Positions 1 to 11,280 of a stretch of DNA of 64,000 nt are shown here, piece after piece. The stretch is taken from assembly GCA_963082975.1 (NCBI GenBank), contig OY720346.1:42881296-42945295 (forward strand), in the 5' to 3' direction. This DNA comes from Labia minor. Lineage: Eukaryota; Arthropoda; Insecta; Dermaptera; Spongiphoridae. The number at the start of each line of letters is the position of its first letter. The stretch's first letter is position 1. The translations under genes and the position numbers were made by a program. Under the pieces are notes generated by a model. It was given only the letters and a program-made list of their open reading frames with translations, did no database searches and was not told the DNA's origin.

Positions 1-200
1 CAACCCCTTTAGCATCCACCCACCACAGAAGGAATCTATTGCACATGCGCAGCAACCTAGCAGCAGCCACCGCATGACCACCTGTTCAAGCGAGGACTGA
101 TTTACCTAGCGATACACTTTCCTCCCCCACCCCTTATCAATTCCAACCCTCCCCCCACCTCCAATACCACCTCATTCCCTTAACAACACCAACATTTAAA
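1..200. other. GC-richer segment at window start, unassigned
   Basis: This stretch is clearly richer in C and G than the following sequence and holds C-rich runs near 120-170. I found no convincing reading frame, splice sites or repeat identity. It could be the edge of a regulatory region, an untranslated exon or a transposon lying mostly outside the window. Confidence 0.3.
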
Positions 201-249
201 TGTATATTCTTAGAAGAGTATATTTTCTTTATATTATACAATCATATAC

Positions 250-250
250 T

Positions 251-292
<42 letters not shown>

Positions 293-332
293 AGTACATC
301 TTGTATATAGATTATATATTTATATAAAAGTA

Positions 333-401
<69 letters not shown>

Positions 402-402
402 T
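250..402. repeat. (TA)n and (GATA)n microsatellite cluster
   Basis: Two (TA)n blocks and a run of about ten GATA/TAGA units (about 362-402) sit together. Reading frames across them encode only Tyr/Ile/Ser repeats and are not genes. Confidence 0.95.
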
Positions 403-607
403 TGAATACAATAATTGATTGATCTTAATAAACAAATTAATAAATTAGCATATAAATTTGTATACCTACTCATTATATTAATAAAAATAACAATTTTATT
501 ATAATAAAATAACATGTTTTTGTCAGATATATGTAATTTATTTAAACATTAAAAAAATGATTTTGTTCTTTTAATTATTTTTATATTAAGATTAATTAGA
601 AAATTAG

Positions 608-1190
608 CTGGAGTGTCTCCACTCGACTATCTCGCAATTTGAATTGGATTAAATAACATAATATATTATATTTAAATTAAATTTAATTAATTACAAATTA
701 TAAATAATAAATATTAAACCAGCGCATGTTTGACTTTTTGTTGATGGCACCACTACAGGTGTTGGCGCGTGAGATTTGCAGTGTTAAAAAATTAATTCTG
801 GTAATTTCAGCGATTCAATCAAGCTGAAATTCTATATATAGCAGTTTTATACAATTATTAATCATGTGAAAAATTATCAAACATATATCTTTATCGTTAC
901 GGTCACTTTAGAGGAAAAAAAATCAAAATGTTGTAGGTAATGACCCTCTTCCGGTTGAGCTCCATTTCTCAAAAGTTGATAGAAAACTACGAATTTTGAA
1001 TAATGCTCATGTACCAAATTTCATCATTCTAGCTCAAACCGTTTTTCCGTAATCTTGGTTACATACACACACACAGACATTTTTCTCAACCTTAGTGAAA
1101 ATTATTCAGGAACCTTCAAAACGTATAAAAACATCAAAATCTCAACATCGAAAATTTTCGTGATCGCAATACTATCTCTTACGAGATAGT
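608..1190 (+). repeat. Repeat family A, copy 1 (full length)
   Basis: First of five copies in this window (others at 12,890, 17,436, 26,110 and 62,698). Near the 5' end there is a small hairpin, GAGTG-TCTC-CACTC, followed by ACTATCTCGC. The 3' end is a perfect 8-bp hairpin, ACTATCTC-TTAC-GAGATAGT. The interior carries a block reading 'caaatttcat..agctcaaaccgttt', a short (CA)n run and 'cagacattttt'. No coding capacity was seen. The class is unknown; it is a non-autonomous element whose 3' hairpin repeats a subterminal 5' motif. Confidence 0.85.
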
Positions 1191-2687
1191 AAATAAATAA
1201 ATAGAAAATATATTTTTATTAATACTATTTTTTAATAGATTTATTTACCTGTAATAAATATTATAATTAAGATAAATAATCATGAATTGAATATCAATTA
1301 TTTAGAAATTATAATTATTTTTTTTATATTTTTTCTTTTTTTAAAAAAATATATATACGAGTATTGGTATATATATTACATTCATATACATCTATTTCTT
1401 TATGCTCCTTAGAAAACTGTATAAAAAAAAATACATACATAATATGATAAATTTGGGAATATGTCCCATAACTGTAAATATCATGAAAAACATATATTTC
1501 AAAAAAGCGTGCAAAAAAGTAATAACGAAATCCTTATATATTTTTAAAAGAAAAATAATTCATTTTTGAGTACAAAGTTAAAAAAAAAATAATTAAAAAT
1601 TAGTCTGCATTGAATATTAGTCTAAGAGTATATACATATTACCTAAATTCAAAAATTGTAATTGAAATTAGGAATAAAATTGAGTTTCGTATCACTTTTA
1701 GAATTTTATTGGATTATGTTTTGCAATCTACGAACTCTCTGACATAAAATATTACATGAAGAAATAATTAATTTAAATGTAAATTATAACAAGATAAAGA
1801 AAACAGTGAATATATATAGAATTCAGGGATTCCCCCAAATTACTAATGCAACGTAAACAAATTAATGTCACTCATATATATATAACCATCACATTGAATA
1901 AATTAAAAATATTTTTTTTTAAGTTCGTATTAAAACAAAACATTCATGTAAAAAAGTATGAAAATCGTGTAAAAAAAGAATTGGATGTATAATATTAGGA
2001 TTGATTGATTTTTTATCAAATCGTATGTGAAGGCTAATTTTAAGCAACTTTGCTCGATGAACCATAGCACAAAATTGAATAATGAGCCCCCACTTTTGCC
2101 AAGATTTTGCCTAAAAAATAATTATAACTGATTATTATATTAAATAAAATTAAATACTAAGTTTAAATTGATTAATTAACAAAACATAAGAAATTTATTT
2201 TTAATAAAAAAAATTCTTTAGCTATGATTTTTTCATTGAAAATATATGAAAAATACATCATTTGTACAGTAGCGCTCTCTAGGGCCTATAAATAAGTCCA
2301 TAAGAATAAAAGGCAAAATCTTCAACAAAAAAGTGGGATACTTAAAATTCATTTGACCTGTAATTTCATGAACGAAGAAGCTAAAAATTTAGCATAAAAT
2401 CATGTCATTCCAAATGATTTATATATATATATATATATGTTGTCCTAAGAAATATCCTGTTGTACGTTCTATATTAATATTCTCTGTACTAATATCAATT
2501 TATTTAATAAATTAAAATATGTAAGAGTATTTTAGTGTGTTAAAAATTGTTGTCGTTTTCCAATAAATTGATCTTGGTGTAAATTTGAGGCCATCTATCA
2601 TAACAGAAGCAGAATTATCAAAAAATCGCAGATATTTTTACACTCATTTGTTTTTTATCGAAAAAAAATGTTAAATTTAAGGCCTTG
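1191..2687. other. AT-rich intergenic sequence, no gene seen
   Basis: Long A/T runs and short TA repeats (for example 2424-2440) and no reading frame of note. Nothing else is supported here. Confidence 0.6.
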
Positions 2688-2894
2688 GTACAAAAAGGGG
2701 ATAATTTCATGTTTCTGAATTGTTCAGAAAGTGAAAAAAACGTTTTAAAAATTCAATTTTAAATATATACTAACCTTTGCCTCTAGGAAACATAATGATA
2801 GTCCTTCCTTCAGATGAAAAAGAATTTCTTTTCTTTATATGTCTCAAGGGAAAATGTGAAATAGTAAAAAAGTGGAGTTGTCCCCTTTTTGCAC
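2688..2894. mobile_element. Short inverted-repeat element (MITE-like)
   Basis: An 18-bp imperfect inverted repeat (GTACAAAAAGGGGATAAT at 2688-2705, and GTGCAAAAAGGGGACAAC as the reverse complement of 2877-2894) bounds about 170 bp of AT-rich DNA. No target duplication could be fixed, so the limits are tentative. Confidence 0.45.
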
Positions 2895-2997
2895 AGAACA
2901 CTTAAGAACACCGGCAAAATATCATATGAGGGAAACTTTAGAAATATTTTTTTTAATTAAGGAAATCCGTACAATTCAAACACAGGTTGGATGTTAA

Positions 2998-3116
2998 ATA
3001 CATAGAGTGAAAAATTCAAACGCCAAGGTCAATGTTGTCGGGCAAGAGAAAGACCTGTGACATTATCCGACGACATCGCCCCTCTGGCGTTAACATTTTC
3101 CCGTCATTGTATATGT
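2998..3116. mobile_element. 119-bp foldback MITE, copy 1
   Basis: Same element as 28,413-28,531. Its two halves are imperfect inverted repeats of about 50 bp: CGCCAAGG..TTGTCGGGCA on the left and TGACGGGAAAATGTTAACGCCA on the reverse complement of the right. The two copies share layout and length, but each has diverged. Class unassigned. Confidence 0.7.
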
Positions 3117-3929
3117 ATGCAATAATGAGCTTTAATTGGTAGTCTTTGGATATGATTTCAAATAGGGGAGCATGAATGCAGAGGTTAGCTAAAATTGATG
3201 GGTTGACGATGCTTTAATCGTCCATGACTCGAGCCAAAACCAAGAAAAGCTGGTGGAAAAGGATCTTCCAACACAATTGGCAAGCATTTGGACACTCTGA
3301 CTATAACCAAAGTTCTTTTTTTTCGACAAAAAAAACTTTTTCATTATAAATATATTTAATTTATTTTTTTTTAATTTTTATAACAATTCCCTTTAAACGT
3401 AGTACTTCTAAATATATAATATATAATATAATACATAATATGTTTATGAATTGAATTATTCATTATTTTGAAAGAAAAGAAATTAAAAAATAAATTATTG
3501 GCTTTGTAAATGTTATAAAAACTAAGAATGATTTTACAAGTGTTTTAGGTAATGGTGTTTTATTTTTACCTTCCCATTCTAATTAATTAGTGATACTCGA
3601 ATACCTACAATGTTATTTATTTTTTTAATATTCTTTGATATTTATTATTGACACCTGTTGATTAATTCTTTAATTAAAAAACAAAACAAATTTTAATGAA
3701 TTTGGTAAAAAAGAGTCAAGATTTGAAAAATCAAATTTTCATTCATTACCCTTTTACGTTCCCTTTTTTCTTCCCTAAAATATCACTTTAAAAAAATACT
3801 TTTATAATCTAATATAAAATGAATAGAGATTTTTTTTACAAAATTCACGTTTTAAGGGTTTTTAATCTGAAAAATTTAAACTGAAAAAACTGACAAAGTT
3901 TCTAGATCTCATTTATTTATTTTTTTTAA

Positions 3930-4690
3930 AAAAGTCTTCATTCTTTAAAACATAGATGCATGCCACTCTTAAAAAATTCTGATCTTTAGAATAAATAAAT
4001 TAAGATATCGAATTTTTTAGTCATTCTTCTTTTTCATACATTTTAGCCCGTAAAAACAGATCGAAATGTTTAAAAAAATGAAATTCGGTTGGTGATTCAG
4101 CTGGGTGCTACAAAACCTGATATTTCAATTCCTTAAATTTCTCAATTTTTCTAGCCAATGTATGCGATCGAGCATTGATTTGAAGTAGTGGGTGATGGAC
4201 GTATAATTTTCAATTTTTTGTAATATATTTAAAATATGATCAACTTCCATCCTAGTACCAAGTTTCCTCGTGGATCCAGTTAAATTCGTTTCCACCAATA
4301 CCTTCAAATCATCATTTTTTACGGTCGTTTTGGCTTTGTCCTCGCGGTTGGTTTTGTAGTGAAAAATCACTAGACCGACATTTTTCCAATACTGCACTTT
4401 TCGATCGTTAACAATATTATCCCCAAAAGTCTCCTTTATGTTACGTGTAAATTTTGCAGCATTATTACCAAGTTTATATATAGGGGTTGAATTCATATCT
4501 GTACAAAATTCAAAACAAATAACAAAAGGAAACACTTTTGATAAAAACTCTTCTGTTGAAATATGAATCTGGAGATGGACAGTGAGACTATAAAGAGATT
4601 ATGCCAAAAACAAAAGCATAAGGAAAACAGGAAAGGAAATGTTTGAACTTAAAAAAAATCTGATATTTCATATGCACCAAACTAATAAAT
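3930..4690 (-). pseudogene. Decayed, internally deleted mariner transposase copy
   Basis: The minus strand from about 4,535 reads an N-terminal mariner-type domain, with residues resembling a KLGNNAAKxTRNIxETFG helix-turn-helix segment. The plus-strand text at 3,955-4,060 matches the C-terminal coding part of the mariner at 27,355-28,133 (same order of motifs around 27,490-27,600). The end at about 4,657-4,684 resembles that element's terminal repeat (ATTTCATATGCACCAA). The central catalytic region is missing or scrambled and stops are present, so this is a non-functional relative of the 27-kb element. Confidence 0.7.
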
Positions 4691-4705
4691 ATAAAATTAT
4701 TAGTA

Positions 4706-5293
4706 ATATTTTTTTATAATTAATTAATTAAGATAAATTATATTAAACTCTTCCTCCTAGTAATTATTTAATTTTAACAATTTTATATTAACTATTATGA
4801 GAAAAAAGAGTAAATTGCAATCCATTCATATCATACATGGTGAGTTGATGTATCTCAAATCATAAGGTAGGTACATTCATTTCATATCCTATAATTTTTA
4901 AAGAAAGTTTTAAAATAAAAAAATAAGTTGACCTGTGGCCAGGTCCGAACCGACCGACGGTTTGAAATAAATTAATTTCCAGCTACAGAAACAATTTCAA
5001 ATAATTTTAATATATCTATTAATGTAATAAAAAATAGATATGGATGTAACATAAATATTTTTAATTTTATTTTATTTATAATATATATGTAAGACTAGGC
5101 TGTGACGTCATGAATGGCTGGATGACGTCATATAATTTTAAATTGAGAAAAACTAATAAAAATGATTTTCTCGAGGATAAAACCAATACAAAGTGCATGA
5201 TTCGTGGTGATATGTAAAAAATCTCCTCATGTGAAATGAGGTGTGAAAATAACCCTTCCCTTCCTATCGTCGATCGCTAATACTACCACTTCC
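4706..5293 (-). repeat. Partial family B repeat, first unit of a ~588-bp tandem duplication
   Basis: This unit repeats almost exactly at 5,294 onward: both begin at the same 'atattttttt' junction and share about 580 bp, including GACCTG-TGGC-CAGGTC, GTGACGTCATGAA and 'tactaccacttcc'. The first unit stops at 'cacttcc' where the second continues into the rest of family B. The pattern indicates an unequal-exchange or replication-slippage duplication within one family B element. Confidence 0.85.
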
Positions 5294-6155
5294 ATATTTT
5301 TTTATAATTAATTAATTAAGATAAATTATATTAAACTCTTCCTCCTAGTAATTATTTAATTTTAACAATTTTATATTAACTATTATGAGAAAAAAGAGTA
5401 AATTGCAATCCATTCATATCATACATGGTGAGTTGATGTATCTCAAATCATAAGGTAGGTACATTCATTTCATATCCTATAATTTTTAAAGAAAGTTTTA
5501 TAATAAAAAAATAAGTTGACCTGTGGCCAGGTCCGAACCGACCGACGGTTTGAAATAAATTAATTTCCAGCTACAGAAACAATTTCAAATAATTTTAATA
5601 TATCTATTAATGTAAAAACAGATAGGGATATAACATAAATATTTTTAATTTTATTTTATTTATAATATATAGCTGAAGTAGCCGGCGTTGCCGGCGTTAC
5701 CCGAGGCTGTGACGTCATGAAGGGCTGGGTGACGTCATATAATTTTAAATTAAGAAAAACATAATGAAGATGATTTTTCCCGAGGATAAAACCAATACAA
5801 TCTTGGTGATATGTAAAAAAATCTCCTTATGTGAAATTTGGTGCGAAAATAACCCTTCCCTTCTTATCGTCGATCGCTAATACTACCACTTCCGGTTTCC
5901 GGATTTGCACCAAAAGTTGATCAATTCATCCCACTGATGCATTAAGTAAATATACCAAATTTCATTAAAATCCGTTGAGCCGTTCAGGCTGTACACATCT
6001 ATACGGTCGGACAGACGGACGGACGGACGAACAGACATCATGCTAAAAATACTTTTTTCTGTTAAGAAAATGCATGATTCGTGGAGATATGTAAAAATCT
6101 CCACATGTGAAATTTGGTGTGAAAACAATACCTCCCTTACTATCGTCGGTCGGTA
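5294..6155 (-). repeat. Repeat family B, full copy on minus strand
   Basis: Reverse-oriented full copy. Other copies lie at 18,764 and 32,437 (plus) and 23,131 (partial, minus). Read on the minus strand, it starts with TTACCGACCGACGATAGT and passes a (GTCC)n tract and a 'cggctcaaccgattttgatg' block. It continues through TGACGTCA-containing sequence and ends with CCGACCGACGGTT and a hairpin GACCTG-GCCA-CAGGTC. No protein is coded. A 'gccggcgttgccggcgtt' insert near 5,681 is peculiar to this copy. Confidence 0.85.
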
Positions 6156-6279
6156 AAAAACTATTAAATTTAGTAACCATTGAATTGTATATAAATTATA
6201 TACAAAACAACATTATTATTATTATTAAAATTATTATGAATAAATATATGTTTATATACTAGAATCATTAATTAATTAA

Positions 6280-6727
6280 AGAGACAAATAGCTATAGCTG
6301 AAAAACGGTTTATTTTATTCTTACAAAATTTCAGGCTATTTTTCAACATAATCACCTCCCACCCCACCCCCACAGTTATCCACATGTCCCATCTTCCTAA
6401 GCTCTTCCGTGATAAGTGATAAGCTTTAAAAATTGGGTTGGGAGGTCTTACCTCATCCTGCTTACAGTCCCAACCTCGTCCCATCTGATTTTTATCAGTT
6501 TGGGCAACTCAAAAACGTCCTACGAGAAAAAAGATTTGCTAACAATGATGAAGTTAAGGAAACCGTGGCTTCGGGGTAAATCGAAAGAATTCTTCGTCAT
6601 TGGGAATTGGGAAGCTGCAAACCAGATGGGACAAGTGAATAACTGTGGGAGGATGATTATGTTGGAAAAATAACCTGAATTTTGTAAGAATCAAATAAAT
6701 CTTTTTTAAGCTATATTCATTTGTCTC
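6280..6727 (+). mobile_element. Foldback mariner-type relic with transposase C-terminal fragment
   Basis: The right half (about 6,430-6,700) encodes a mariner-like C-terminal segment: a PSDFYQFGQLKNVLREKR-like stretch, then FANNDEVKETVAS, ending in a stop. The left half (6,280-6,405) is an inverted copy of the element's end (6,585-6,727). Both tips read AGAGACAAAT as inverted repeats. The element is therefore two 3' ends joined head to head; only a fragment of the transposase remains and it is interrupted. Confidence 0.7.
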
Positions 6728-6900
6728 TTTGCTTATTGAATGACCTTCGTATAAAAACATTTATTTACTATTAGTCCAATTTTTTCATAAATGTATTTTT
6801 AAATAAATTTACTTATATTTAAATTAAATTTAAAAGATGTGTTAATTAATTATAAAGACTACATTTGACAATCAATTTTACATAATAATTATAATAATAT

Positions 6901-7220
6901 CAGCACCCGCTCTAGTTTTTTGCCACCCCTTTAAACAATATTTTTTTTTAGTCAGAGCAAAAGTTTAAGATGAGTAAAATATTTACAATAATTATTTTAC
7001 AGAATTTTACCAGAACATACGAAAAACAATTTATAATTTTTTGCTTTTACTGGACTTAAACTTTTGGCCTTTTAAGCAGAACAATTACTAAAAAATCAAC
7101 AAGTATTTATTTTGATTAACTGATTATCAACATTTTATGTCAATAACGATCAAATTGCCGCCCTTTAGTTTTGACGCCACAGACAAATGTCAGGGTCACC
7201 CGGCCCTGGAGAGGGCGCTG
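6901..7220. mobile_element. TIR element with CAGC ends and ATAT target duplication
   Basis: The termini are CAGCACCCGCTCTAG (6901-6915) and, as reverse complement of 7206-7220, CAGCGCCCTCTCCAG. Both are flanked by ATAT, giving a 4-bp target duplication. The interior has no coding frame. The subterminal 'gccgccc' blocks resemble the CAGTGGCG elements at 25,410 and 26,168, suggesting one broader non-autonomous superfamily. Superfamily not assigned. Confidence 0.75.
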
Positions 7221-8529
7221 ATATTGTTGGTTAATAAACAATTTATATAAAAGTACATTGGTTACTAATTACTTAAAACTCTTTTTTTATTATAGTGTTT
7301 TCTTCAAACAATCATAGGGGATAATTTGTTTTATAAGATAAAAGATTTAAAAAAATATTAGCAAATGATACATATTCCGAAAGAAATTATCTTTGACTTT
7401 ATTTAATTACACTTTCATTCTTCTTTAGAAAGATGGCATGGGGGAAATGGAATTAAATGGACATCTGATTGCAATGAAATAAAAACAAAAATCACAAAAA
7501 GACGAGAGAGAGGGAAAGAGAGAATTATTTGATTGGATTAAATGAGAATCTCTCCATTTTCTTTTTACTTCTTTGGGTGTATATATATAAAGAGAGAGAT
7601 AGAGAGAGATTAATTTAAAAAAAAACAATTTTCAATCGCTTAATCAGAACAATCAGACTATCAAAGAAAAAAAAACTTGCTTATCAATTTATCTTCTTTA
7701 TTTATTTTTTTCTTTTCTTCCTTTCTTAATCTACTTCATTTCTGCCTAAAACTCTGTCTTTCTCTTTTTATCTTTTAACATCATTTAATAAAAACAACAG
7801 TATATGCTTGTATATATTTTATATTGAATGAGAGAGGAAGAGAGAAAATATTAAAAAGTATATATTTTATTAAATAATATTAAATTATATTATATTATAT
7901 AAATAAAAAAAGAAACATAGAGATGAAATAAACAGTAAAATCTTTTCTTAATATAATAATAAATAAATAGGATAAGGATATTAAGTAAATGTAAAGGGAA
8001 ATTAGAGGAGAGGGAAAAGGGCGGAAGATCCAATTAATTTAGCGACTGCAATGAGTGATATTTGCGCAATTGGTCAAGTTCAAAGTGACCCTTGGTGGGA
8101 GATCAAAGGGCCCAATGTGGTGTAGGGGCGATGGTCCCTAACGACGCCTAATGACAGCAATGAAATTTGATTAGCTCATCTCCACCCTCATCCCCTCTCC
8201 CATACTACTCAGTGAGTTTTTAATGACTGTTTGCATCATTGAATCCAATGGAAACTTAACTGTTAATGAATGAGAGAGAAAGAGTGGGAGAGATGGGTTT
8301 AATAGAGGCTCAAAGGTCGTAATTCCTAACCAATGAAGCCAATAGGCTTAATAAAATTCAATCCCTTCCCCAAAATCATTAAAAAAAGAAGTAATACATA
8401 TAAAATAACACCATAAAAGATGTACTAATTAAATGTGTATAAGAAAAGAACACTTTTCTTAATTAATCAATTTATATATACATACAACAGCTTCTATGAA
8501 ATTTAATAAATAATTTTGAAATATCATGA
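7221..8529. other. Non-coding region with a regulatory-looking patch at 8,030-8,350
   Basis: Most of it is AT-rich with GAGA/CTCT tracts at 7,500-7,620. From about 8,030 to 8,350 base composition is more balanced and no frame is open. This patch contains AGATCAAAGGG, which matches the TCF/LEF consensus, and GGTCA..TGACC half-sites of nuclear-receptor type. It may be an enhancer; no gene was recognised nearby. Confidence 0.35.
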
Positions 8530-8830
8530 ATCTATTCTCGACCTTTAAAAGCATGGACCATGCCTCATATCCATATAATGCGACAAACAATTATTAGTTT
8601 TATGAATTTTAATATTGATAATCTCCCAAAATAATGTTGAGGCATTTTAGTGCATACTAACATATCATAAACCATAGTTATCTTAATTTAAATTTTTCTA
8701 GAATATCATTAATTCTTATCTTGCTTTATTATAGATTCTAAATATTTAAACTATTCCACATCCAATGTCTTGATTGAACATTTTCAGTATTCATAATGAT
8801 GTGATGATTCTATTATGAACTTGTAGTCTT
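8530..8830 (-). pseudogene. Relic of a non-LTR retrotransposon reverse transcriptase (C-terminal part)
   Basis: On the minus strand, pieces in shifted frames match the C-terminal part of LINE reverse transcriptases: an FKYLESIIKQDKN-like stretch, then after frame changes ALYGYEAWSML followed by LKVENRF. This order (FKYLGS.., then LLYGCEtW..) is the usual one in this protein family. Several stops and frame changes make it a dead copy. It may belong to the same LINE family as the tail fragment at 37,511. Confidence 0.6.
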
Positions 8831-9354
8831 AATTATTTACTATGATATCTATAATTAAACTTACTGAGTCTCTTATATATATCTATTTATTATAACGTTT
8901 TTCTTTCACTTGGCGTCTGTCTATGTGTCGCTGTTTTGACAAATAGAAATCGATTTTTCATCACCTTAATATTGAGATAGACTTTTGAAAATTTTTATAG
9001 ATATTTCAATGGATCCCTAGAAGGTATAGAAGAATATAATTGAATTATAATTAATTAATTGTAATTAAATAGCGATTAATTACTTTTAGTAACTAACTCC
9101 TTTTGTATTGCTCCGATTATTTTTTTTCAACGGATTCTGAAACATAAATATTGATTTCAGGATAGATTTTCATTTTGAAAATATTAAAAAAATTTTTATA
9201 GGATTAAAATTAATGATGAATTCTTATTAATCAGTTGTATCGCCAATGAGGGGGTTTCTTCCCCTCAAATGGCATAGAGAAAAGATCATTTTTATATATA
9301 TATATATATGTGTGCCCAAGTGAAAAAAAACAAAGCATTGACCTTTTTGTTGAA

Positions 9355-9392
<38 letters not shown>

Positions 9393-10019
9393 AAATCTCA
9401 TATTAATAAATTATTTATTTATATATATAATATAATAATTATTATTCAATAATAACATTTACTTAACATAAATACATAAAATCAATTTTAGAAGGTTAAT
9501 ATATTGTTTTGTTTTATTCAATTTGCAAATTTTTGTATAACTTCATCTTTTCTATTTCTCTTGTTATATTAAATAAATTTATCATATTAAAATTGCACTA
9601 AAAAGAATAAAATAATATAAATATAAAAATTTTTTATAAAATAACGTTTTTCCAATGGACTAAAAATAATAAAATAATTTTTCTATAAGCCTGAAAAAGT
9701 TTATGGATGAATTCCTTCATATTCAACTAAAAACGTTGGGCGCTTTTAGTTTTCATTTGATTTCTATGTAATTAACTTCCTTTATAGAGCTATAATTCTT
9801 ATATATATATACTAAGATTCATAACACACTAAAACACTTCATTAACAAGTAACACTATTTCTTCTAATATAATCAACCATTTTGGATTTGATTGATAATA
9901 TGTAAATTTATTAAATTTTTTTAAATTTTGATACATACTTTGATATAAATGTTTTATGTAATATACTCATTGAAACAAAATGGATGAAAACCTTTTGCTA
10001 CTTTCAACCAAATACTATG
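8831..10019. other. AT-rich intergenic sequence with a G/C hairpin
   Basis: No gene seen. About 9,249-9,283 forms a hairpin with a GAGGGG/CCCCTC core and GCCA/TGGC at its base. (TA)n tracts lie at 9,293-9,310 and 9,358-9,388. The block around 8,905-8,960 resembles the conserved non-coding core found in repeat families A and B. Confidence 0.45.
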
Positions 10020-10081
10020 TACCAGTTGGGGGTACAGGGGGCGGAGGTGTGAAGAGCGTCGAAGGCGCTCTGATCAGCTAG
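10020..10081 (+). mobile_element. Helitron 3' terminus (remnant)
   Basis: The segment GGGGGTACAGGGGGCGGAG, an AGAGCG/CGCTCT hairpin and a final CAGCTAG match the end of the complete element at 11,281-12,217 almost base for base. The following base is T, as expected for Helitron insertion. No matching 5' end was found upstream, so only the 3' tail is identified. Confidence 0.75.
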
Positions 10082-10114
10082 TAAATATAGATTATAAGTA
10101 TATTGGAAAATTAA

Positions 10115-10398
10115 AAAGATATAAGATGGGTGAGAGGCTAGCCTCGCTGTCTCACATTCACATGGTCCCGGGTTCAAGTCCCGGGCCTGACAAGGGAATA
10201 TCTCTAGCTGGGGTCTATGGGACAACATTGGGGAATAGCTACTTGTTAAAAAGTAGCGCCTCCGATCAAGAAAATCAAGGTAAAGGTTGAGAGGACCCGT
10301 TCTACTGATCATAGGACACCTCATTGATATAACTGACTTGATAGGCGTTGACCTTGCGTAGGACGTACAAAAGTCAGATGTTTTTTTTTTTTTTTTTT
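10115..10398 (+). mobile_element. tRNA-derived SINE
   Basis: The head contains a perfect RNA polymerase III B-box, GGTTCAAGTCC (about 10,171-10,181), inside a CCGGG-TTCAAGT-CCCGG T-arm. It is followed by an acceptor-like GCCTGACA, with a degenerate A-box region (TGGGTGAGAGGC) upstream. The unrelated body has a GCTACTT/AAGTAGC hairpin at about 10,231 and the element ends in an 18-base T run. The promoter head, body and homopolymer tail are the standard SINE plan. Which tRNA it came from cannot be said. Confidence 0.75.
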
Positions 10399-11280
10399 GG
10401 AAATATAAAGAATATCAGGAGGATGTTTTTATATTAGAAAAAAAATAAGAAGATGGAGGATATCAACAAATTGTGTGTGCAATATTTCTGAACAGACACG
10501 AATATATATATTTTATTTTATTTTCAAGTTTACGAAAATTAAAGAAACGTTAAAAAATGTATAATTGGATCTAAGTACCGTTATCTTTTTTAAGTATATT
10601 TATAAATATAAATATTTATAAATTATCTATTGTATATTATATTATATAAAGAGTAAACCTGGTAGTAAAATGTTCTGAATAGAAGATAAACAAAATGTAA
10701 ACAATTATTTTGACTGATTTGTTAAATTACAAAATATAATTAAATTTCTCCGATTTATTAATGATTTAATTAATTATTTAATTAAGGTTCCTGCTTAATT
10801 TAATTAAAATTTCACCAATTAGAGAAATTAATTGAATTGAAGTGAGGATTGATTAAGAAAATATTCTCTCTCTCTCTCTATTAGTTTTTCAACAATAAGA
10901 AAGAATGAGTATAAAACTTCTAACTGTAAATAACTTACTATTGGCATCTGAAAAACAGAAGAAAACATTTTGGATAAACATCATTTTAAATTCCCTTACT
11001 TATTCTCGTTTTTTTATATCTCTTTTGCATCGTTTAGTTTTGCATTAATTCGAATGCTTCGCTCAGAAAAATTTTGAAATTTCGATGTTGTGACGATAAA
11101 AATTTGATTTAATTCGTTTTTCGATATTGATGAAATTTTGATATGGAGTTGAAAAATGAGGATTTTATCATAAAGAAAAACATATTTCGATTTGCGTCGC
11201 TTCAAATTGCGTCGTCTTTTTCTCTTCCCATTAATCACCAGATGTATAGATACATATATAGATATGGATATACATATATA
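10399..11280. other. AT-rich intergenic sequence, no gene seen
   Basis: Low-complexity A/T sequence with a short (CT)n at 10,865. Open frames on both strands around 11,014-11,240 overlap each other, show no recognisable motif and are not supported as genes. Confidence 0.5.

Noticed and set aside
5883-6128. Minus-strand frame of 81 codons with a Ser/Val/Arg-rich (VRPSVRLSD) stretch
   Set aside because: It lies wholly inside repeat family B and is produced by the GGAC tract; the other copies break the frame.
6272-6760. Overlapping open frames on both strands (70, 85 and 68 codons)
   Set aside because: They are off-frame readings of the foldback mariner; the true transposase frame is the one giving PSDFYQFGQLKNVLREKR.
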